DNA of 64,000 nucleotides from positions 62,001 to 126,000 of the forward strand of contig JACRCD010000025.1 of NCBI GenBank assembly GCA_016219175.1, in the 5' to 3' direction. Positions within the stretch are counted from its first letter, which is position 1, and each line of letters opens with the position of its first letter. A program made the translations under genes and the position numbers. Source of the stretch: Deltaproteobacteria bacterium (GTDB taxonomy: Bacteria; Desulfobacterota; Desulfobulbia; Desulfobulbales; SURF-16). This document shows positions 59,817 to 64,000 of this stretch, piece after piece. Below the pieces are notes generated by a model. That model saw only the letters and a program-made list of their open reading frames with translations. It did no database searches and was not told the DNA's origin.

Positions 59817-61367
59817 ATGAATATTCACAGTGAAAAAATACTTATTCTTGATTTCGGTTCCCAGACCACCCAGCTCATCGCCAGGCGCATCCGTGAGCAG
59901 AAGGTCTACAGCGAGATCCATCCCTACACCCTGCCTCTTGAAAAAATCAAGGCGATGCAGCCGAAAGGCATTGTCCTCTCGGGCGGGCCGGCCAGCGTTT
60001 ATGATGAGGATGCGCCCCTGAGCGATCCCGCCCTGTTTGACCTTGGCATTCCGGTGCTCGGTATCTGCTACGGGGCCCAGCTCATGACCCAGCAACTGGG
60101 GGGCAAGGTGGAACGCGCGCTGAAACGGGAGTTCGGCAAGTCGGATCTGGAGATCAAATATAGCGGCGGCATCTTTGCCGGGCTGGAAACCGGATCGAGC
60201 CAATACCAGGTATGGATGAGCCACGGCGACCGCATTGAAGCGCTGCCGGCAGGCTTTGCCGCCTCGGCCGTGAGCGAGCATTCGCCCCACGCCGCCATCC
60301 GTCATCAAGACCAAAAACTGGTGGGGGTGCAATTCCATCCGGAGGTGGCCCACACCCTGATCGGCACGGATGTGCTGCGCAATTTCATTTTCGGTCTCTG
60401 CGGCTGTGAGCCCAACTGGACCATGCATAATTTTGTGGAGACCACGGTGCAGGGCATCCGGGACAAGGTTGGCCAGGGCAAGGTCATCTGCGCTTTATCC
60501 GGCGGCGTTGACTCTTCCGTGACCGCGGCCCTGGTCCATAAGGCCATTGGTGATCAGCTGACCTGCATCTACGTCAATAACGGCCTGATGCGCACCGGGG
60601 AGACGGCAAGCCTGATGCGCTATTTCCGGGAGAAAACCCGTCTCAACGTCATTGACATCGATGCCGAGGACTATTTTCTGGACCGCCTGGAGGGCATTGT
60701 TGATCCGGAAGAAAAAAGAAAACGCATCGGCTACGGCTTTATCAAGATCTTCGAGGAGGAGGCGGGCAAACTGGGCGATGTCAAATATCTGGCCCAGGGG
60801 ACCCTTTATCCTGATGTGATTGAAAGTGTTTCCTTCCGGGGCGGGGCCGTGATAAAATCCCACCACAATGTGGGAGGGCTGCCGGAAAGAATGAAACTCA
60901 CGCTGATTGAGCCCCTGCGGGAACTGTTCAAGGATGAGGTTCGGGAATTGGGCCTTGAGCTCGGCCTGCCGGAAGAGGCCATTTACCGCCAGCCCTTTCC
61001 CGGGCCAGGGCTCGGCATCCGCATCATGGGCGAGGTAAGCAGGGAAAGGCTGCATATTCTGCGGCAGGCCGACGTGATTGTCCTGGAAGAGATGAAAAAA
61101 TCCGGTTACTACCGCAAGGTATGGCAGTCATTCGCCGTGCTGCTGCCCATCCAAACCGTGGGCGTCATGGGTGATGAGCGCACCTATGAAAATGTCATCG
61201 CCCTGCGCGCGGTGGACAGTGTCGACGCCATGACCGCCGACTGGTCGCGCCTGCCCTATGATCTGCTGGGCCGCATCTCCAACCGCATCATCAACGAGGT
61301 ACGCGGGGTCAACCGGGTGGTGTTTGATATCTCCTCCAAGCCGCCAAGCACTATTGAATGGGAATAA
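59817..61367 (+). CDS. guaA: GMP synthase (glutamine-hydrolysing)
   Basis: 516 residues: N-terminal class I glutamine amidotransferase with catalytic Cys in LGICYGAQ near 85 and His/Glu in [10 protein letters not shown], then the ATP-pyrophosphatase domain with SGGVDSSV near 227 and the GMPS dimerisation C-terminus ([24 protein letters not shown]). Converts XMP to GMP, directly downstream of guaB. Confidence 0.97.
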   Translation: MNIHSEKILILDFGSQTTQLIARRIREQKVYSEIHPYTLPLEKIKAMQPKGIVLSGGPASVYDEDAPLSDPALFDLGIPVLGICYGAQLMTQQLGGKVERALKREFGKSDLEIKYSGGIFAGLETGSSQYQVWMSHGDRIEALPAGFAASAVSEHSPHAAIRHQDQKLVGVQFHPEVAHTLIGTDVLRNFIFGLCGCEPNWTMHNFVETTVQGIRDKVGQGKVICALSGGVDSSVTAALVHKAIGDQLTCIYVNNGLMRTGETASLMRYFREKTRLNVIDIDAEDYFLDRLEGIVDPEEKRKRIGYGFIKIFEEEAGKLGDVKYLAQGTLYPDVIESVSFRGGAVIKSHHNVGGLPERMKLTLIEPLRELFKDEVRELGLELGLPEEAIYRQPFPGPGLGIRIMGEVSRERLHILRQADVIVLEEMKKSGYYRKVWQSFAVLLPIQTVGVMGDERTYENVIALRAVDSVDAMTADWSRLPYDLLGRISNRIINEVRGVNRVVFDISSKPPSTIEWE

Positions 61368-61400
61368 CGGATATCCCCGCACTCGGATCATTTCTTTCCT

Positions 61401-62183
61401 ATGCTGAAAACAGGCATATATGTTGATGCTGAAAATATCCGGCTCTGCGGCGGGTATGGCATGCGCTACGACGTGCTGGTTGAACTGGCGAACAGCGGCA
61501 AGTCCGTCATGCTGCGGGCCAATTCCTATCTGGCCGAGGATCTCGAAAGAACCAAAACCGACCAGGAATATCGCCAGAAGCTCTATAACTATCACGACAT
61601 CCTGCGGAAATGCGGTTTCAAGATCATTAAAAAATACGTGCAGCGTTATGTGGATGAAGACGGCACGGTCACGACCAAGGCCAATGCGGATATGGACCTG
61701 GCCATTGACGCCATTCTGCAGTCGCGCAATCTTGACCGGATTCTGCTGGTCACGGGAGACGGTGATTTCCTGAGGCTGGTAACCGCCCTGCAGAATAAAG
61801 GCTGCCGGGTTGAGGTGATAGGCTTTAACAACGTCAGCACCGCCTTGAAGGAAGAGGCTGATTTTTTTCTCCCGGGTTTTCTGGTTCCCGGCCTGCTGCC
61901 GATCATTGGCGAACGGGAAAATGAAGAGTGGCAACGGGGCACGGTGGCCACCTATAAGACGGAACGGGGCTTCGGCTTCATGCGCTATTACCTTCTTGGC
62001 CTGAAAGGCCTGGAAACGCGGACAGTTTTTTTTCATTGCTCCAAATCGCTTTATGAAAACGATCCCCAGATTTTTGCCAGTCAGGGCAAAATTTTTGAAT
62101 TTCAGATCTGCCCCACACCTAAAGACACAAACAAACTTGAGGCCGTAAATATCCGGCTGTTTAATGATGAAGATTTTAAATAA
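61401..62183 (+). CDS. NYN/LabA-like nuclease with C-terminal cold-shock domain
   Basis: 260 residues. Residues about 1-165 are a NYN (PIN-like, DUF88/LabA) domain: GIYVDAENIRL with first Asp, the conserved ADMDLAIDAI acidic pair, and LLVTGDGDFLRLV. Residues about 175-255 resemble a cold-shock OB fold: RGTVATYKTERGFGFMRY (RNP1-like) and TVFFHCSKSL (RNP2-like). The combination suggests an RNA-targeting ribonuclease with its own RNA-binding domain. It is 33 bp after guaA and perhaps co-transcribed, with no known link to GMP synthesis. Confidence 0.85.
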   Translation: MLKTGIYVDAENIRLCGGYGMRYDVLVELANSGKSVMLRANSYLAEDLERTKTDQEYRQKLYNYHDILRKCGFKIIKKYVQRYVDEDGTVTTKANADMDLAIDAILQSRNLDRILLVTGDGDFLRLVTALQNKGCRVEVIGFNNVSTALKEEADFFLPGFLVPGLLPIIGERENEEWQRGTVATYKTERGFGFMRYYLLGLKGLETRTVFFHCSKSLYENDPQIFASQGKIFEFQICPTPKDTNKLEAVNIRLFNDEDFK

Positions 62184-62412
62184 TCGGCCGCGCCATTTTT
62201 TTCATTGCCGAATCCGGGGCGTAATCTTTTACGAAAACTCCGGAAATACCGCAAGTTAACACAATAGACCGAGACGCACAGCGATGAGGAACACGGGCCG
62301 CCGGTTCTAAAAAAAACTCGTGGTCCTTGCCTTGGCTGATCTCGCAAACCAAAAGCCTGCCACCTCAACATCTGAACGGTTACTCGCGCAACCTGTTCAT
62401 CCGGGATTATCC

Positions 62413-63669
62413 ATGGAAACAAAACAAATGAAAGAAATCCTGCCTGATGCCAGCCAGGCCAGCCGCCTGCTGAAAAGTCTGTTCCAGATAGCTGATGTAA
62501 TGAATGACAAAAAAATGAACCACAACAACAGGATGGACAAAATCCTGCAGGTAGTTCTTGAGTATCTCGGTGTTGAACAGGGCTCCCTGATGGTTCTTGA
62601 AAAAAACAAGCTGGTTGTCCGCGCCGCAACCCGCGCTGAAATTGTCGGCCATAAACAGAGTCTGACCGACGATTCCGTGGCGGCCTGGGTTGTCAAGCAC
62701 GCCACCCCGCTTTTCATCAGCGATATTTCCAAGGACAGCCGTTTCGCCAAAAGAAAGGGAATCTATAAGAAGGATTCCCTGCTTTCCGCTCCTGTTATCC
62801 ATAAGGATCAAGTCATCGGCGTTATCAATGCCACCGACAAAAGCGGGACCAGGGATCTGCTTAAAGAGGACATTACCTATCTCCTCTATTTCAGCAGTTT
62901 CATCCTCTGGACTTTTATCCAGCAGGACCTGCATCAGAAAATCACCGCCCAGCGCAACACCTTGAAAAAACGCAACAGTGAACTGCGCCGCCAGGAAGAG
63001 ATGCGCGCCCACCTGACCCGCATGCTCATGCACGACCTGAAAACACCCCTTTCGGAAGTCGTGGCTAACCTTGATATCCTTTCCTACAGTATAATAGACG
63101 AGCAGAAAGAATTTCTGGAAGCAGCCCAGCTGGGCTGCGACCGGGCCGTGCGCATGGTTGCCAATCTTGTCACCACGGATAAAATCGCCGATGGCAAACA
63201 GCAGCTTCTCTATGAAGAAACCGATTGCCGCAGCCTGCTTGGCGAAGCCACTTCCGGCATAAAGGGGCTGGCCCGCATCAAAAACATTGATTTGATCCAG
63301 CGGATCGAAGCGGACTGCCCGCTGCTCACCATTGATCGCACCCTCATTCTGCGGGTATTGCAGAATCTGCTGACTAACAGCCTGAGCTATACGGATCAGG
63401 GCACCACCATCACCCTCGGCTACAAAATGGCGGGCGAGTCCAGGATCGAATTTTATGTGCAGGACCAGGGTCCTGGAATCCCCCCGGAGCAGCAGGAATC
63501 CATCTTTGACAAATATGCCAGAATTTCCAGCAAACAGGATGCGCTGGTGGGCACCGGTCTGGGGTTGCACTTTTGCAAACTTGCCGTGGAACTGCATAAC
63601 GGCACGATAGGTGTTGAGAGTGAAGAAGGGAAAGGCTGTCGCTTTTTCTTCATCATTCCCATTAAATAA
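62413..63669 (+). CDS. GAF-domain sensor histidine kinase
   Basis: 418 residues from ATG 62413; cytosolic, no TM. GAF domain about 20-170 (IADVMNDKKM..., GSLMVLEKNKLVVRAATR, SAPVIHKDQVIGVINATDK), a short coiled coil about 172-198, phosphoacceptor MLMHDLKTPLSE with His207, and HATPase with N box LQNLLTNSLSYT, G1 DQGPGIPPE, and GTGLGLHFCKL. The longer frame from 62320 uses GTG without conserved residues. The response regulator begins 11 bp downstream, its likely partner. Confidence 0.9.
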   Translation: METKQMKEILPDASQASRLLKSLFQIADVMNDKKMNHNNRMDKILQVVLEYLGVEQGSLMVLEKNKLVVRAATRAEIVGHKQSLTDDSVAAWVVKHATPLFISDISKDSRFAKRKGIYKKDSLLSAPVIHKDQVIGVINATDKSGTRDLLKEDITYLLYFSSFILWTFIQQDLHQKITAQRNTLKKRNSELRRQEEMRAHLTRMLMHDLKTPLSEVVANLDILSYSIIDEQKEFLEAAQLGCDRAVRMVANLVTTDKIADGKQQLLYEETDCRSLLGEATSGIKGLARIKNIDLIQRIEADCPLLTIDRTLILRVLQNLLTNSLSYTDQGTTITLGYKMAGESRIEFYVQDQGPGIPPEQQESIFDKYARISSKQDALVGTGLGLHFCKLAVELHNGTIGVESEEGKGCRFFFIIPIK

Positions 63670-63680
63670 GAGGCTACGTT

Positions 63681-64000
63681 ATGTCTGCTGAAAATAAGCA
63701 ATCTCCCCGTGTCATGAATTTTCTGATCGTTGACGATCAGGATAATATGCGCCGCTCCATCCGGGCCATGCTGAAACTCATCAATTACGGCAAGGAGCTG
63801 CACGAGTCGCCAAACGGCAAGGAAGCCTGGAAATTTCTCACTGCCAACGAGGCCAAAATTGATTTTGTTATTTCCGATTACGCCATGCCGTTCATGAAAG
63901 GAACCGAGCTGCTCTCCCGCATGCGTTCCCATAAAAAACTCCGCGATATCCCCTTTCTGATGATTACGGCGGAGGCCAACAAGGAGGTTGTGGCCGAGGC
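63681..64000 (+). CDS. Response regulator receiver domain (runs off window)
   Basis: Starts at ATG 63681 with AAGAGG upstream. The visible 106 codons are a CheY-like receiver: FLIVDDQDNMRRSIRAML with the acidic pair, phosphoacceptor Asp in FVISDYAMPFMKG, and the Thr site LMITAEANKE. The C-terminal part is beyond the right edge, so any output domain is unknown. It most likely receives phosphate from the adjacent GAF kinase. Confidence 0.93.
   Translation, partial: MSAENKQSPRVMNFLIVDDQDNMRRSIRAMLKLINYGKELHESPNGKEAWKFLTANEAKIDFVISDYAMPFMKGTELLSRMRSHKKLRDIPFLMITAEANKEVVAE

Overview
The window is a gene-dense, moderately GC-rich bacterial chromosome segment with no rRNA, tRNA, CRISPR array or intact transposable element that I can recognise. 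The gene content suggests an anaerobic or microaerobic deltaproteobacterium (Desulfobacterota, perhaps a Desulfobulbales relative). It has a pilMNOP locus, motAB, ClpAS, CooT-type nickel handling, many PAS/GAF histidine kinases, and short heptamer-type intergenic repeats. The lineage is an inference from content and style; no marker gene was compared.

Layout. Positions 1-3.3 kb hold the 3' part of uvrA and secB, closed by a bidirectional terminator facing a hybrid histidine kinase (3.4-6.0 kb). Positions 6.1-12.9 kb are a minus-strand type IV pilus operon, pilM-pilN-pilO-pilP, followed by a PilQ-like protein that has no secretin domain and then a separate lipoprotein secretin. After a 0.67 kb AT-rich spacer come lepB, pyrB and pyrC on the plus strand. 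A lone flagellar-rod-like gene and topA, dprA, rpoD and dnaG follow on the minus strand (16.5-24.2 kb). Positions 24.6-27.4 kb hold an unknown helical protein coupled to an aldolase/short-chain dehydrogenase. Positions 27.4-36.8 kb are mostly minus strand: acylphosphatase, ligA, a tautomerase, panE, an OB-fold lipoprotein, clpA, clpS and holA, with birA on the plus strand.

A 13-copy heptamer array separates holA from an endonuclease III-exonuclease III fusion (37.1-38.5 kb), which follows a terminated porin gene. Positions 40.3-47.4 kb carry an EEP-family hydrolase, an orphan Phd antitoxin with a seven-codon remnant of its PIN toxin, a DUF255 thioredoxin-like protein, a pentapeptide-repeat lipoprotein, nadB and a HAD phosphatase. 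Next come cooT with a His-rich partner and a CoA-binding protein. Positions 48.4-52.8 kb hold a five-gene minus-strand cluster: ICMT-like methyltransferase, divergent isoprenoid-synthase-like enzyme, SAM methyltransferase, and an ABC exporter permease and ATPase. motA and motB follow, then hisS, aspS, guaB, guaA, a NYN nuclease with a cold-shock domain, and a GAF histidine kinase with its response regulator, which runs off the right edge.

The best candidate for an undescribed system is the 48.4-52.8 kb isoprenoid-synthase/methyltransferase/ABC cluster. Other points of note are the split PilQ, the Nth-Xth fusion, the toxin-less antitoxin, and several families of 7-8 bp tandem arrays scattered through intergenic spacers.
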